Below, piece by piece: positions 35,833 to 45,810 of a stretch of DNA of 64,000 nucleotides. Both the position numbers and the translations under genes were made by a program. The notes under the pieces are model-generated. The model searched no databases and was not told the DNA's origin. It worked only from the letters and a program-made list of their open reading frames with translations. This DNA is from Clostridium chrysemydis (lineage in GTDB: Bacteria; Bacillota; Clostridia; Clostridiales; Clostridiaceae), in contig NZ_JADEKP010000001.1 of NCBI RefSeq assembly GCF_015234215.1, positions 310,001 to 374,000 on the forward strand, in the 5' to 3' direction. Numbering within the stretch: the first letter of the stretch is position 1; every line of letters starts with the position of its first letter.

Positions 35833-35896
35833 AAGCTATCTCTAATATAAATAAATTAAGAGAATTTCTCTTAAATTTATTAAGTAGAGGTAGCTT
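35833..35896 (+). promoter_or_regulatory. Long hairpin that ends one gene and covers the ribosome binding site of the next
   Basis: AAGCTATCTCTA (35833-35844) pairs with TAGAGGTAGCTT (35885-35896), and the interior AATAAATTAAGAGAA pairs with TTCTCTTAAATTTATT, giving an almost continuous stem of about 27 bp with one bulge and a small internal loop. The 3' arm contains AGAGGTAG, the ribosome binding site for the ATG at 35902. It could be the terminator of the aminotransferase gene (TTTTGTT follows) or a translational switch for the next gene. Confidence 0.6.
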
Positions 35897-35901
35897 TTGT
35901 T

Positions 35902-36411
35902 ATGAAAAAAGTATTTTTAGGGATTATAGTTTTCATATTAATTATAATTATTCCATATTTACCATACAAAAAAGCATTTAGTGAAAAAGTTTATGACGAA
36001 TCTAAAATAAATATTCAAATAAGATATAGTGAAATAAATGGGGATATTTTAGTTACTTATGGAAAAAAACATTTAAAGGAATATGTTGTTTCAAAAAATA
36101 TAAGACATATAGATATAAATAAAATAAATTTATGCGGAAAAGAACCTTATAAAGAGATTGCAAACTTTGAAATAGGTAGCCCACAATTTAGGGACTTCGT
36201 AGTTACAGGGAAGTTTTTAGAACATAAAAGTGATAGAGATATTTTGTTTTTTGAAGTAGATAATTGGTATCCTGTTCTATCCTCAGTTAAGTTAAAAGAT
36301 ACAACATTTTGGCATAGGTATAATTACAGCTTACTTAGGATTTCAATACTAAGTTTTTTAGGGGTGTTAATAATATCTAGCACAATTATCTATTTAAATA
36401 ATAGAAAATGA
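35902..36411 (+). CDS. Hypothetical membrane protein, 169 residues
   Basis: An N-terminal hydrophobic segment (about 5-23, FLGIIVFILIIIIPYLPY) and a C-terminal helix (about 145-165) flank an extracytoplasmic domain of about 115 residues (INIQIRYSEINGDILVTYGKKHLKEYVV). The topology suggests both ends inside and the middle outside. I do not recognise a family. The ribosome site AGAGGTAG lies within a long hairpin (35833-35896), so translation may be restrained. Confidence 0.65.
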   Translation: MKKVFLGIIVFILIIIIPYLPYKKAFSEKVYDESKINIQIRYSEINGDILVTYGKKHLKEYVVSKNIRHIDINKINLCGKEPYKEIANFEIGSPQFRDFVVTGKFLEHKSDRDILFFEVDNWYPVLSSVKLKDTTFWHRYNYSLLRISILSFLGVLIISSTIIYLNNRK

Positions 36412-36471
36412 TGGTTTTAATATAGTATAATAGGTAATAATTATACTAAAAAATTAGAAAAGGAGAAGAGG

Positions 36472-38235
36472 ATGAATAACAGAGAAAGGGCATATCATGC
36501 TTTAAAGAAGTTTTATGGGTTTGATACCTTTAGAGAAGGACAACTTAAAATAATAGATTCTATTTTAAGCGGTAGAGATTTATTTTGCCTTATGCCAACT
36601 GGAGGCGGAAAGTCTTTATGTTACCAAATCCCAAGCTTACTTTTAGATGGAATAACTATAGTAATTTCTCCTTTAATATCACTTATGAAAGACCAAGTAG
36701 ATAGTTTAAGGGAGATTGGAATAAACTCTTCTTTTATAAATAGTACTTTAACAAAGGAAAAAATTGAAGAGATTTTAAAAGACGCTTCCCTTGGGTTATA
36801 TAAAATTATATACATAGCGCCAGAAAGGCTTAAATCTAACTATTTTAAAAATATGATAAACGGTTTAAATATTTCTCATATAGCTATAGATGAGGCTCAC
36901 TGCGTATCACAGTGGGGACACGATTTTAGAGAAAGTTATAGAGAAATTAAGGCTTTTCGTGAAAGTTTAAAAAGCAAACCTAATCTTTCTGCATTTACTG
37001 CAACTGCAACGAAGGAAGTTTTAGAAGATTCTATTAATCTTTTAGGGCTTAAATCTCCTTATATACATATTAGTAATATTAATAGAAGTAATCTTAAAAT
37101 AAATGTTTTAAAAGAGATAGATAAAGAAGAAGAACTTAAAAGTATAGTAAGATTACACCAAGATGAATGCGGAATAATTTACTGTAATTCAAGAAAAGAA
37201 GTAGAGTCTATCTATTATGCATTAAAAGGTTTAGGATACAGTGTTTCTTTATATCATGCTGGTCTTTCTGATAAAGAAAAAGATAAAAATCAAGAAGATT
37301 TTCTAAATGAGAAAACAAATATAATGGTTGCAACTAATGCTTTTGGTATGGGAATAGATAAATCTAACATAAGATTTATAGTCCACGTTAGTTTAACTAA
37401 AAATATAGAGTCTTACTTCCAAGAGATAGGAAGAGGGGGAAGGGATGGACTTGAATGCAATTGCTATATCTTTTACTCTAAAAGTGATATAGAAAGAGTA
37501 GAGTATATGATTCACAAAAGCATTCCACTTAGTAGAATAGAGATATCTTTAAGAAAGCTTCAAGATATGATAAATTTTTTAGAATATGACGGGTGCTTTA
37601 AGGAATTTATTTTGAAATATTTTGGAGAAGAAAAACCACTTAATTTTTGTAATAACTGCTCGAACTGTTTTAGTATGGATGGAGTTCGTGATTTCACTAT
37701 AGAATCGCAAAAGATATTAGCTACTGTTTATAGAACTCGCGAAAGGTTTGGGATATCTGTTTTAATAGATATTTTAAGGGGAGTAAAAGGACCTAAGGTA
37801 AAATCTAATAAACTATACGAAGTTACAACATTTGGACTTATGAGAGAATACACTACAAAGATGATTAAGGAAATTATTAATGGATTAATTAAATTAAACT
37901 ATGTTTCATTAAAAGATGGAACATACTCTATGCTTATATTAAATAATAATTCATTAGATATTTTGAAAAATTCCAAAAAAGTATTAATGAAAATAGAAAA
38001 CGAAGAGGATATAATTTTAAATCCAAAACTTTTAAAGGCACTTAAAAGTTATAGGAAGATTACAGCTGTTAAAGAAAATATTAGGCCCTATATAATGTTT
38101 TCAGATACAACACTTATAGATATAGCAAATAATAAACCAAAAACAAAAGAAGAGCTACTTGATATAAGAGGTATGGGGGAGAAAAAGCTACAAAAATACG
38201 GGGAAGATATATTAGATTTAGTTAGAAAATTTTAA
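36472..38235 (+). CDS. recQ: RecQ-family ATP-dependent DNA helicase (first copy)
   Basis: 587 residues. Helicase motifs: aromatic Q-region [15 protein letters not shown], motif [15 protein letters not shown], motif [20 protein letters not shown], motif III FTATAT, motif [18 protein letters not shown] and motif [14 protein letters not shown]. Most RecQ proteins have GRAGRDG at the last position. A zinc-binding cluster follows ([11 protein letters not shown] ... CNNCSNC), then RQC and a C-terminal HRDC domain (about 520-585). AAGGAG precedes the ATG. The window encodes a second RecQ at 55626. Confidence 0.93.
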   Translation: MNNRERAYHALKKFYGFDTFREGQLKIIDSILSGRDLFCLMPTGGGKSLCYQIPSLLLDGITIVISPLISLMKDQVDSLREIGINSSFINSTLTKEKIEEILKDASLGLYKIIYIAPERLKSNYFKNMINGLNISHIAIDEAHCVSQWGHDFRESYREIKAFRESLKSKPNLSAFTATATKEVLEDSINLLGLKSPYIHISNINRSNLKINVLKEIDKEEELKSIVRLHQDECGIIYCNSRKEVESIYYALKGLGYSVSLYHAGLSDKEKDKNQEDFLNEKTNIMVATNAFGMGIDKSNIRFIVHVSLTKNIESYFQEIGRGGRDGLECNCYIFYSKSDIERVEYMIHKSIPLSRIEISLRKLQDMINFLEYDGCFKEFILKYFGEEKPLNFCNNCSNCFSMDGVRDFTIESQKILATVYRTRERFGISVLIDILRGVKGPKVKSNKLYEVTTFGLMREYTTKMIKEIINGLIKLNYVSLKDGTYSMLILNNNSLDILKNSKKVLMKIENEEDIILNPKLLKALKSYRKITAVKENIRPYIMFSDTTLIDIANNKPKTKEELLDIRGMGEKKLQKYGEDILDLVRKF

Positions 38236-38249
38236 TATAAAAATTATTA

Positions 38250-38284
38250 AGAATCAGAAAAAATTTTTCTGGTTCTATTTTTTT
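38250..38284 (+). terminator. Terminator after the first recQ
   Basis: AGAATCAGAAAAA / TTTTTCTGGTTCT, 13-bp stem with one G-T pair and almost no loop, followed by seven T. Confidence 0.8.
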
Positions 38285-38341
38285 GTCATAGAACATCCCT
38301 TTACTTGAATATATTTTAACTAGAGAAGGAGGGGGTAGGTT

Positions 38342-40264
38342 ATGAACTTCAAAGATTTTATTAAGCATGATAGAGAAAATAGAGAAAAAGAAAAATTTAA
38401 TGGTACATTTTTGGAATATCTAGAACTTGTAAAGGAGAATCCAGATATTGCAAAGTTATCTCACAAAAGAGTTTATGACAGAATAATGGAAGAAGGAGTA
38501 GAAACTTTAAAGGGAGAAGATAATTACAAAGTAAAGAGAATTCATGGAAATGAAATTATAAGAAAATATGGATTTTTTAAAGATGAGTTTTATGGGATAG
38601 ATAAAATTCTTATGAAACTTGTAAATTATTTTCATTCAGCTGCAATGAAAGGTGAAGAATCAAGACAAGTATTGTATTTAGTAGGACCTGTAGGTGCTGG
38701 TAAATCATCTTTAGTTGAATCTGTTAAAAAGGCATTAGAATCTTGTCAAAAGATTTATTCAATTAAAGGTTGTCCTATGCATGAAGAGCCTCTTCATTTA
38801 ATACCAAAACATCTAAGACCTCAATTTGAGGAAATGCTAGGTGTTAAGATTGAAGGTGATTTATGCCCAGTATGTAAGTATAGACTTATGCATGAATTTA
38901 AGGGTGAATATGAAGAGATACCAGTTGAAACTAAGAGTTTTTCTATAAGGTCTAGAAAAGGGGTTGGGGTAGTTCCGCCAGTAGATCCAAACAATCAAGA
39001 TACATCTATACTTACAGGGTCAATAGATATATCAAAAATGGATATGTATTCAGAAGATGACCCTAGAATATTTTCATTAAATGGAGCTTTTAACGTTGGT
39101 AATAGAGGGATGGTTGAATTTATAGAAGTATTTAAAAATGATGTTGAATACCTTCATACTATAATTACAGCAACTCAAGAAAAATCAATTCCATCGCCAG
39201 GAAAAGGTTCTATGATTTATTTTGATGGAGTTATAATAGCTCACTCAAACGAAGCTGAGTGGAACAAATTTAAAGCAGATCATACAAACGAGGCAATACT
39301 AGATAGGATTGTAAAAATAGAGGTTCCTTATTGCTTAGAATTAGATGAAGAAAAGAAAATATATGAAAAAATACTTAAAAAGAGTAGCTTTGATGCTCAT
39401 ATAGCACCTCATACTATGAGAATTGCAGCAATGTTTGCAGTGCTTTCAAGACTTACAGCATCAAATAAGGTAGACCCTATAACTAAGCTTAAAATATATA
39501 ATGGAGAAGAGATAGTTGAAAAAGGTTCAACTAAGAGAATAGATATAGCTGAACTTAGAGAAGAAGCTGGTTCTTACGAAGGAATGAAAGGAATTAGTAC
39601 AAGATTTATAATTAAAGCTATAGATAATGCTCTTTCAAACTCTGAGCATAACTGCATAAATCCTTTAAGTATAATGGAGAGCATAATTAAATCAGTTAAA
39701 GAAATGGATATAGGTTCAGATGATAAGAAAAGATATCTTGGATTCATTCAAGACACAATAAGAAAAGAATATAACAAGATTTTAGAAAAAGAAATTACGA
39801 AAGCCTTTATTCACTCATTTAAAGAACAAGCTGAAAGTTTATTTAATAATTATATAGATAATGCAGAAGCTTTTGTAAATAAGAGTAAAATAAAAGATAC
39901 TTCAACTGGAGAAGAATTAAACCCAGATGAAGATTTTATGAGAAGTATAGAAGAGCAAATAGGTGTATCAGAATCGTCTTCTAAAGGCTTTAGAGCTGAT
40001 GTTACATCTTATATGTTCTATTTAATTAGAAATGGTGCGATTATAGACTATAAGTCTTACGAGCCAATAAAAGAAGCTATAGAAAAGAAATTAATGGCAT
40101 CTGTTAAGGATTTATCTAGAATAATAACTAAATCTAGAGTAAGAGATAAAGAACAAACTGAAAAATATAATGCTATGGTTTATGAGATGCAAAAAAATGG
40201 ATATTGTCTTCACTGCTGTGATGTGATTTTAAAATATGCAGCAAACAACCTTTGGAAGGATTAA
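38342..40264 (+). CDS. prkA: PrkA-type serine protein kinase (AAA core)
   Basis: 640 residues, the family's normal length. An AAA-type P-loop GPVGAGKSS is at 115-123 and the C-terminal part is the eukaryotic-kinase-like PrkA domain (from about 390). CPMHEEPLHLIP, CPVCKYRLM and DPNNQDTSILTGSIDISKM are typical PrkA/YeaG stretches. In Bacillus PrkA is a sporulation protein; in E. coli YeaG works with YeaH in starvation. Here yhbH starts 3 bases downstream and spoVR follows. The ATG is behind AGGAGGGGG. Confidence 0.95.
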   Translation: MNFKDFIKHDRENREKEKFNGTFLEYLELVKENPDIAKLSHKRVYDRIMEEGVETLKGEDNYKVKRIHGNEIIRKYGFFKDEFYGIDKILMKLVNYFHSAAMKGEESRQVLYLVGPVGAGKSSLVESVKKALESCQKIYSIKGCPMHEEPLHLIPKHLRPQFEEMLGVKIEGDLCPVCKYRLMHEFKGEYEEIPVETKSFSIRSRKGVGVVPPVDPNNQDTSILTGSIDISKMDMYSEDDPRIFSLNGAFNVGNRGMVEFIEVFKNDVEYLHTIITATQEKSIPSPGKGSMIYFDGVIIAHSNEAEWNKFKADHTNEAILDRIVKIEVPYCLELDEEKKIYEKILKKSSFDAHIAPHTMRIAAMFAVLSRLTASNKVDPITKLKIYNGEEIVEKGSTKRIDIAELREEAGSYEGMKGISTRFIIKAIDNALSNSEHNCINPLSIMESIIKSVKEMDIGSDDKKRYLGFIQDTIRKEYNKILEKEITKAFIHSFKEQAESLFNNYIDNAEAFVNKSKIKDTSTGEELNPDEDFMRSIEEQIGVSESSSKGFRADVTSYMFYLIRNGAIIDYKSYEPIKEAIEKKLMASVKDLSRIITKSRVRDKEQTEKYNAMVYEMQKNGYCLHCCDVILKYAANNLWKD

Positions 40265-40267
40265 AAA

Positions 40268-41440
40268 ATGGCAATCTTTAGAGATAGTACAGTAAATCCT
40301 GTAGATCATGATAGATCTATTGAAGACAGAAGAAGGCATAGGCAATTAGTTGAGAAGTCAATTAAAGAGAATTTAGGGGATATCTTAGCTGAAGAGAGCA
40401 TTATAGGGGAAGGAAAAAATAAAAAATTCAAAATTCCAATTAGAGGAATAAAAGAATATCAGTTTGTTTATGGTAAGAACTCAAAAGGAGTTGCAACTGG
40501 AACTGGAGAAGAAAAGAGAGGAGATAAACTAGGTAGTGGAAGACCACAAAGTGGTAACGGAAAAAACGGTGCTGGAAATAATGAAGGCGATGATATATAT
40601 GAAACTGAAATAACTTTAGAAGAGCTTTTAGATTATATAGTAGAAGATTTAAATCTACCAAATTTAGATAAAAAGAAATATTCAGAAATAATAAGTGAAA
40701 GCTCTGGTAGAAGGTCTGGTTATCAAAGATATGGAATAAGGCCAAGGCTTGCTAAAAAGAAGACAGTAATGTCTAAAATAGCTAGGAAACAAGGTAAAAG
40801 AAGAGCTATGTTAGAAGCTGAGTCTAAAGAAGAGCTAGATAGATTTCCTTTTAGAGAAGAGGATTTAAGGTATTACAGAGTTAAAAAGAAACCTAAAAGG
40901 GAAAGTAATGCAGTTATGATATTTATTATGGATGTATCTGGTTCTATGGATAGTTCTAAAAAATATTTAGCTAGATCATTTTTCTTTGTTTTATCTAAAT
41001 TTTTAAGGAGAAAATATAATAATTTAGCTTTTGAATTTATTTCTCATACAACTGTTGCAAAAAGAGTTAATGAGTTTGAATTTTTCCACAAAGCAGAATC
41101 TGGAGGAACTTATATCTCTAGTGGTCTTAATTTAGCTTTAGAAACTATTAAAGAGGAATATCCACCAGAAATGTGGAATATTTATCCAGTCTATGCTTCG
41201 GATGGGGATAACTGGACTGAAGATAATGAAAAAGCTATGAAGGCAGTTAAAGATTTATGTGATATTAGTAATATGTTTGGATATGCAGAACTTTTACCTT
41301 CTACGTATTCAACAACTATGTATTATAGGTTTGATAAAGAGATAAATGAAGAAAACTTCATTCCTGTAATAGTAAAGGAGAAAAAGGACTTATGGGAAGC
41401 ACTAAAAATTATGCTTTCTAAGGAGATGGAGGAGGTATAG
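40268..41440 (+). CDS. yhbH: YhbH/YeaH family protein (DUF444, VWA-like)
   Basis: 390 residues. The N-terminal half is charged and contains a glycine-rich linker (about 75-108). The C-terminal half is a von Willebrand A-like domain with MIDAS-type DVSGSM at 222-227 and the family segments [16 protein letters not shown] and [11 protein letters not shown]. It is the usual partner of PrkA. In Bacillus the gene is in the sporulation regulon. The 3-base gap to prkA and 3-base gap to spoVR indicate one operon. Confidence 0.94.
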   Translation: MAIFRDSTVNPVDHDRSIEDRRRHRQLVEKSIKENLGDILAEESIIGEGKNKKFKIPIRGIKEYQFVYGKNSKGVATGTGEEKRGDKLGSGRPQSGNGKNGAGNNEGDDIYETEITLEELLDYIVEDLNLPNLDKKKYSEIISESSGRRSGYQRYGIRPRLAKKKTVMSKIARKQGKRRAMLEAESKEELDRFPFREEDLRYYRVKKKPKRESNAVMIFIMDVSGSMDSSKKYLARSFFFVLSKFLRRKYNNLAFEFISHTTVAKRVNEFEFFHKAESGGTYISSGLNLALETIKEEYPPEMWNIYPVYASDGDNWTEDNEKAMKAVKDLCDISNMFGYAELLPSTYSTTMYYRFDKEINEENFIPVIVKEKKDLWEALKIMLSKEMEEV

Positions 41441-41443
41441 ACT

Positions 41444-42829
41444 TTGGAATATAACTTGCGAGACTTAGAAAAATGGAATGAAAAAATTGAAGTTGAAGCA
41501 AGAAAGCTTGGTTTAAACTATTATCCTCAAGAATTTGATGTAGTTGGATTTAATGAAATGATAGGATATGAGGCATACGTAGGTATGCCTTCTAAATATC
41601 CTCATTGGAGCTATGGAAAGTCTTATGAAAAAACTAAGACTTTATATTCTTTAAATCTAACAGGCCTTCCATATGAGATGGTTATTAATTCAAATCCTTG
41701 CCTCGCATATTTAATGAAGGATAATACTTTGATGCTTCAAATACTTACTATGGCACATGTTTACGGGCATAATGATTTTTTTAAGAATAATAGATTGTTT
41801 AGAGAAGGAACTAATGCAGATAGAACTTTAGAGATGTTTAAATTAGATTCAGAAATAATTAGAGGATATATAAACGACCCGTCTATAGGGTATGAAAAAG
41901 TAGAAAAAGTTCTAGATGCGGCACATTCCGTTAAATATAGTATAAAAAGAGCTATAGGAGTTAAGGAAATTAGCGACTTAGAAATTAAAGAAAGAAGAAT
42001 AAATGATTACAAATCTTCTATAGAAAATCGTGACTTTTTAGATATGGATAAGGAAGTTATTCCTCCAATAATTGATAAAATTCCTTTAGAACCTAGAGAT
42101 GATGTTGTTGGGTTTATTATAGAATACGGAAATCTTGAAGAGTGGGAAAAAAATATATTAAGAATAGTAAAAAGAGAGACAGAGTATTTTATGCCACAAA
42201 TAGAAACAAAGACTATGAATGAAGGTTGGGCGTGTTATTGTCACTATAATATTTGCAAAAACCTTAATTTAGATCAAGAACTTTTTATAGAATTTATTAA
42301 AAGGCACAATGATGTAGTATCTCCAATCCCAGGAGGACTTAACCCATACTATATAGGATTTAAAATATTTATGGATTTAGAAGAGAAGTATGGAAGAGAA
42401 AAACTTTTTGAAGTTCGCGCACTTGAAAGGGACTCATCTTTTATAAGGAAATATTTAACTAGGGAGTTATGTGAAGAACTAAATTTATTCCAGTATGGTA
42501 AAAGAAGCTTTGACTTTGTAGTTGAAGAGGTAGCTGATGAATTAGGTTTTGAGAGTATTCGCGATAATTTAGCATTTTCATCTGGAATAGGAAGTATACC
42601 GCATATTAGAGTTATAGAGTTAAATAAAAGAGATTACACTTTAACTTTAGAACATGTATTTGATGGAAGAGAACTTGAAATAAGTTATGCAAAAGAAACC
42701 CTTAAAAATTTAGCTAAGCTTTGGGGATATAAAGTAAAACTTATAACAAAAGGCAGAGACTCAGATGAATTTATATTAAATTGTGATGAAAAGTTAAAGG
42801 TGACTATAACAGATAGTAACAAAAAATAG
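41444..42829 (+). CDS. spoVR: SpoVR family stage V sporulation protein
   Basis: 461 residues. Family hallmarks: KIEVEARKLGLNYYPQEFDVV, MAHVYGHNDFFKNN, MNEGWACYCHYNICK and HNDVVSPIPGGLNPYYIGFKIF. SpoVR is needed for normal spore cortex formation in Bacillus, and its biochemical activity is unknown. The start is a TTG with GGAGGAGGT 7 bases upstream. The prkA-yhbH-spoVR order is a widely conserved triad. Confidence 0.95.
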   Translation: MEYNLRDLEKWNEKIEVEARKLGLNYYPQEFDVVGFNEMIGYEAYVGMPSKYPHWSYGKSYEKTKTLYSLNLTGLPYEMVINSNPCLAYLMKDNTLMLQILTMAHVYGHNDFFKNNRLFREGTNADRTLEMFKLDSEIIRGYINDPSIGYEKVEKVLDAAHSVKYSIKRAIGVKEISDLEIKERRINDYKSSIENRDFLDMDKEVIPPIIDKIPLEPRDDVVGFIIEYGNLEEWEKNILRIVKRETEYFMPQIETKTMNEGWACYCHYNICKNLNLDQELFIEFIKRHNDVVSPIPGGLNPYYIGFKIFMDLEEKYGREKLFEVRALERDSSFIRKYLTRELCEELNLFQYGKRSFDFVVEEVADELGFESIRDNLAFSSGIGSIPHIRVIELNKRDYTLTLEHVFDGRELEISYAKETLKNLAKLWGYKVKLITKGRDSDEFILNCDEKLKVTITDSNKK

Positions 42830-42875
42830 TAAGTAGAATAGTCTATAATGATTAGAAATTTTAAAAGGAAATGTT

Positions 42876-43439
42876 ATGGATTCAAAAGGAAAAATTAAAG
42901 ATTTAAAAGGTAGTCAAACTGAAAAAAATTTATATAAAACTTTTGCAGGAGAGTCTCGTGCAAGAGCAAAGTATAATCTTTATGCAGAAAAAGCAAGAGA
43001 AGATGGTTATATGTGGGTTGGAGATATCTTTGATGAAACTTCAAAAAATGAGTTTGCTCATTTAAGAGAAGTATATAAAAGATTTCTTAAAAACGTTAAA
43101 AGCACAGAAGATAATTTAATGGATTCAATAAATGGAGAAGGTGAAGAGGCTGACTCAATTTATTTAGACTTTGAAAAAACAGCAAACAAAGAAGGCTTTT
43201 TAGAAATTGCTACATTTTTTAAAGAATTAAGAGAAGTTGAAGAAGCACATAAAGAAAGATATAAAGCTCTCTTAGATAGAATTAAAAATAATACAATGTT
43301 TAATTCAGATAAGGTTACTTACTATCAGTGTTTAAATTGTGGGTATATTCATGAAGGAAAGAGTGCACCTATGCATTGCCCTTTATGCACTTATGAAAGA
43401 AAGTATTTTAAACCTTATAGTAAGGAGTGTAATAGATGA
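42876..43439 (+). CDS. Rubrerythrin
   Basis: 187 residues: a ferritin-like diiron domain (about 10-140) with metal ligands in AGESRARAKYNLYAEKA and EVEEAHKERYKALLD, then a rubredoxin-like domain with CLNCGYIHEG and CPLC. It reduces hydrogen peroxide in anaerobes, protecting against oxygen. It is shorter at the N-terminus of the rubredoxin domain than typical NADH-peroxidase rubrerythrins. AAAGGAAATG precedes the ATG. Its last codons overlap the next small ORF by 4 bases. Confidence 0.92.
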   Translation: MDSKGKIKDLKGSQTEKNLYKTFAGESRARAKYNLYAEKAREDGYMWVGDIFDETSKNEFAHLREVYKRFLKNVKSTEDNLMDSINGEGEEADSIYLDFEKTANKEGFLEIATFFKELREVEEAHKERYKALLDRIKNNTMFNSDKVTYYQCLNCGYIHEGKSAPMHCPLCTYERKYFKPYSKECNR

Positions 43440-43651
43440 TGTTTGTAAGAAGGCCTAAAGATTATTTTTATGATGTATTAGATAATTTAGAAGTTGACGT
43501 AGAATTAATAACTTTAGAAGAGGATTTAACTTTAGAGAGATCTATTACTCCAAATGAAGAGTCAGATCTAGAAGATAAAGTGATAGGTGAAGAAAAAAGT
43601 GTTTGGAAAAGTTTGGATGATGAATTTGCAGATTCAATAAATAATATTTAA
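43436..43651 (+). CDS. Small acidic protein coupled to rubrerythrin
   Basis: 71 residues, acidic, without membrane helix or cysteine (RRPKDYFYDVLDNLEVDVELITLEED...). Its ATG overlaps the rubrerythrin stop (ATGATG context), with AAGGAGTG about 8 bases upstream, so it is translated with rubrerythrin. No family recognised. A strong terminator follows, making it the last gene of the transcript. Confidence 0.65.
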   Translation: MMFVRRPKDYFYDVLDNLEVDVELITLEEDLTLERSITPNEESDLEDKVIGEEKSVWKSLDDEFADSINNI

Positions 43652-43664
43652 GAGAGTAAATTAT

Positions 43665-43699
43665 AAAAATACGCCTTATCTTATTTAAGGCGTATTTTT
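43665..43699 (+). terminator. Terminator after the rubrerythrin operon
   Basis: Perfect 14-bp stem AAAAATACGCCTTA / TAAGGCGTATTTTT with a 7-nt loop and its own T-run. Confidence 0.9.
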
Positions 43700-43727
43700 A
43701 ATATATATTATTTAGGAGGCAAAAGAT

Positions 43728-44117
43728 ATGGGAAATAAGCTAATGGAAAACCATTTTAATGAGATGGATAAACTTGCAGATTTATTAAAAAAATTAGTAG
43801 AATCTTATAGACTTCTTGTAGGAGGTGCGGCAGAACTTAATAATATAAACAAAAGAAAAGGAAGAGATGTAGATAGTGCTTTAGATAATATAGAACATGT
43901 TGATAGAACTATAGCTAGTCTTCTTGAAGTTATAGAATGTTATGAAAAGAATTATATGAAATATAGCAAAATAAAGAATGAAATAATAGGTTTAAATAAT
44001 GAAAAGAGTAAGGTTAAAAAAGAATTGGAAAATGAAATATTAACAGAGATAAATGAAGATTTGAATTTACAAAATAAACAACAGAGAGAAAAAGAAAGCT
44101 TAGAAAAACAAAAATAG
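43728..44117 (+). CDS. Coiled-coil protein of unknown function, 129 residues
   Basis: Hydrophilic and helical throughout, with heptad spacing (about 5-45 and 60-128: DNIEHVDRTIASLLEVIECYEKNYMKYSKIKNEI). No membrane segment or signal peptide. AGGAGGC precedes the ATG. It stands alone between two terminators. I do not recognise a family. Confidence 0.7.
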   Translation: MGNKLMENHFNEMDKLADLLKKLVESYRLLVGGAAELNNINKRKGRDVDSALDNIEHVDRTIASLLEVIECYEKNYMKYSKIKNEIIGLNNEKSKVKKELENEILTEINEDLNLQNKQQREKESLEKQK

Positions 44118-44146
44118 AGAAATGCTAAAACATAAGCATTTCTCTA
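44115..44146. terminator. Bidirectional terminator
   Basis: Perfect 12-bp stem TAGAGAAATGCT / AGCATTTCTCTA with an 8-nt loop. The 5' arm includes the stop codon of the coiled-coil gene. It separates that gene from pssA on the minus strand. Confidence 0.85.
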
Positions 44147-44169
44147 TTTCTTTATTATTAAATTTTATA

Positions 44170-44691
44170 TTAGACTTTTTTTAATTTGATGTTACTAACC
44201 ATTAAGTATGCACCTAATATCATTAGAAGTACTATTATAACTTTAGGAATTGTTATGTATAAAGCTAAAAGAGCTACTGCAGCTAAAACAGCACCAGTAA
44301 TAGTTATAGGAACACCTCTAAATACTCCATCGAAATCTGTTGCGTTATATCTTGCAAGTCTATAAGCGCCACAAATTGGGAAGGCTAAAAGTACACAATA
44401 TCCTATAATTCCTTTTGGTCCAAAACTTTCTAATTCCATTAATATAAATAGTAAAACTGATGGAGCAACACCGAATGATACTAAGTCTGCAAGTGAATCT
44501 AATTCTTTACCTAAATCACTAGAGACATTAAGGTATCTTGCTATTCTTCCGTCATATCTATCAACTAAGCCTGCAACTAAAATTAAAATAGCTGCTAAAA
44601 GAAACTTTTTATTAAAACATGATAATAATGATAATACCCCACAGCCTAAGTTGATAAAAGTAAATATGTTAGGAATACAACTTTTTTTCAT
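44170..44691 (-). CDS. pssA: CDP-diacylglycerol-serine O-phosphatidyltransferase
   Basis: 173 residues with about six membrane helices. The CDP-alcohol phosphotransferase motif DRYDGRIARYLNVSSDLGKELDSLADLVSFG (DX2DGX2ARX8GX3DX3D) is intact. It makes phosphatidylserine from CDP-diacylglycerol and serine at the membrane. The short length matches Firmicute type II PssA. AGGAGTGGTG precedes the ATG on the minus strand. No decarboxylase gene (psd) is adjacent. Confidence 0.93.
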   Translation of the reverse strand: MKKSCIPNIFTFINLGCGVLSLLSCFNKKFLLAAILILVAGLVDRYDGRIARYLNVSSDLGKELDSLADLVSFGVAPSVLLFILMELESFGPKGIIGYCVLLAFPICGAYRLARYNATDFDGVFRGVPITITGAVLAAVALLALYITIPKVIIVLLMILGAYLMVSNIKLKKV

Positions 44692-44882
44692 ATCACCACT
44701 CCTACAATATATGAATAATTCTCATTTAATTATTATAGCATAGAATAAGTTACTTTTTAATAAAAAAAAGAATTTATAAGAAAGTTAAGGAAGTTTTAAG
44801 GTTATCAAGAAGTAACGAAGTCGACAATATATGTAAAAAATGATATAATCTCATTTAGTTAAAATAATAATCGGAGGTTAGT

Positions 44883-45761
44883 ATGAAGAGGGTACGTTTT
44901 ATTTATAATCCTTATTCAGGCGAAAATGCAATTTTAAGTAGCCTTGATTCTGTTATTAAAATTCATCAAAAAGCAGGTTTTGAAATTCACCCATATAGAA
45001 TTAATAAAGAAGCAGATGTTAAAGATGCTTTAGAATGTATAGATAGATCTTATGCTTATATCCTAATTGCAGGCGGAGATGGAACTGTTGATTCAGTAGT
45101 AAATGCAATGATGGAAAAAGGTATAAAACTTCCTATAGGAATACTTCCTGTAGGAACAGCAAACGATTTTGGGAAGGTTTTAAAAATTCCTCAAAATATA
45201 AAAAAAGCATGCAAAAAAATAGTTGAATTTAAGCCGGAAAAAGTAGATATCGGAAAAATTAATGATAAGTATTTTGTAAATGTGGCAAGTTCAGGACTTT
45301 TTACAGATGTTTCGCAAAAAACTGATGTCCACTTAAAAAATACTATAGGAAAGCTTGCATATTACATTAAAGGAATTGAAGAGATACCAAACTTTAGAAA
45401 GCTTAAAGTTAAAGTAACTTCAGAAGAATATAATTATGATGGTAATATGTATTTAATGCTTGTATTTAATGGTAAAACAGCTGGAAATTTAAATCTAGCT
45501 ACAAGGTCTGACGTTCAAGATGGTATGCTAGATATTATTATATTTAAAGCTGTTAAAGTAATAGAACTTATGCCGTTATTTTTAAAGGTATTAAGAGGAG
45601 AGCATTTAGATTCAAACAAAGTTGTTTATTTTAAAAGTGACAGAGTAAAAATTGAATGTAATGAAGACATAGTTACAGATATAGATGGAGAAAAAGGACC
45701 TGATTATCCACTTGATATAAGATGTATAAAGAACGGGATAGAGGTTTTAGGAATAAATTAA
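44883..45761 (+). CDS. Diacylglycerol/lipid kinase family protein (YegS/BmrU type)
   Basis: 292 residues. The nucleotide-binding GGDGTVD motif is at about 64-70, preceded by RFIYNPYSGENAI, with PIGILPVGTANDFGKVL (the second ATP-site motif) after it and DIDGEKGP near residue 270. It phosphorylates diacylglycerol or a related membrane lipid for recycling into phospholipid. CGGAGG precedes the ATG. It is transcribed divergently from pssA, which is also a lipid gene. Confidence 0.9.
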   Translation: MKRVRFIYNPYSGENAILSSLDSVIKIHQKAGFEIHPYRINKEADVKDALECIDRSYAYILIAGGDGTVDSVVNAMMEKGIKLPIGILPVGTANDFGKVLKIPQNIKKACKKIVEFKPEKVDIGKINDKYFVNVASSGLFTDVSQKTDVHLKNTIGKLAYYIKGIEEIPNFRKLKVKVTSEEYNYDGNMYLMLVFNGKTAGNLNLATRSDVQDGMLDIIIFKAVKVIELMPLFLKVLRGEHLDSNKVVYFKSDRVKIECNEDIVTDIDGEKGPDYPLDIRCIKNGIEVLGIN

Positions 45762-45810
45762 ATAAAAAATTAATAAGTATAGATAACTAGTATTTGTGTA
45801 GGAGTTTTGT

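Noticed and set aside
40440-40745. 101-residue minus-strand ORF inside yhbH
   Set aside because: It is rich in Phe/Leu/His, as expected from the reverse complement of lysine/glutamate/glycine-rich coding sequence. No ribosome site.
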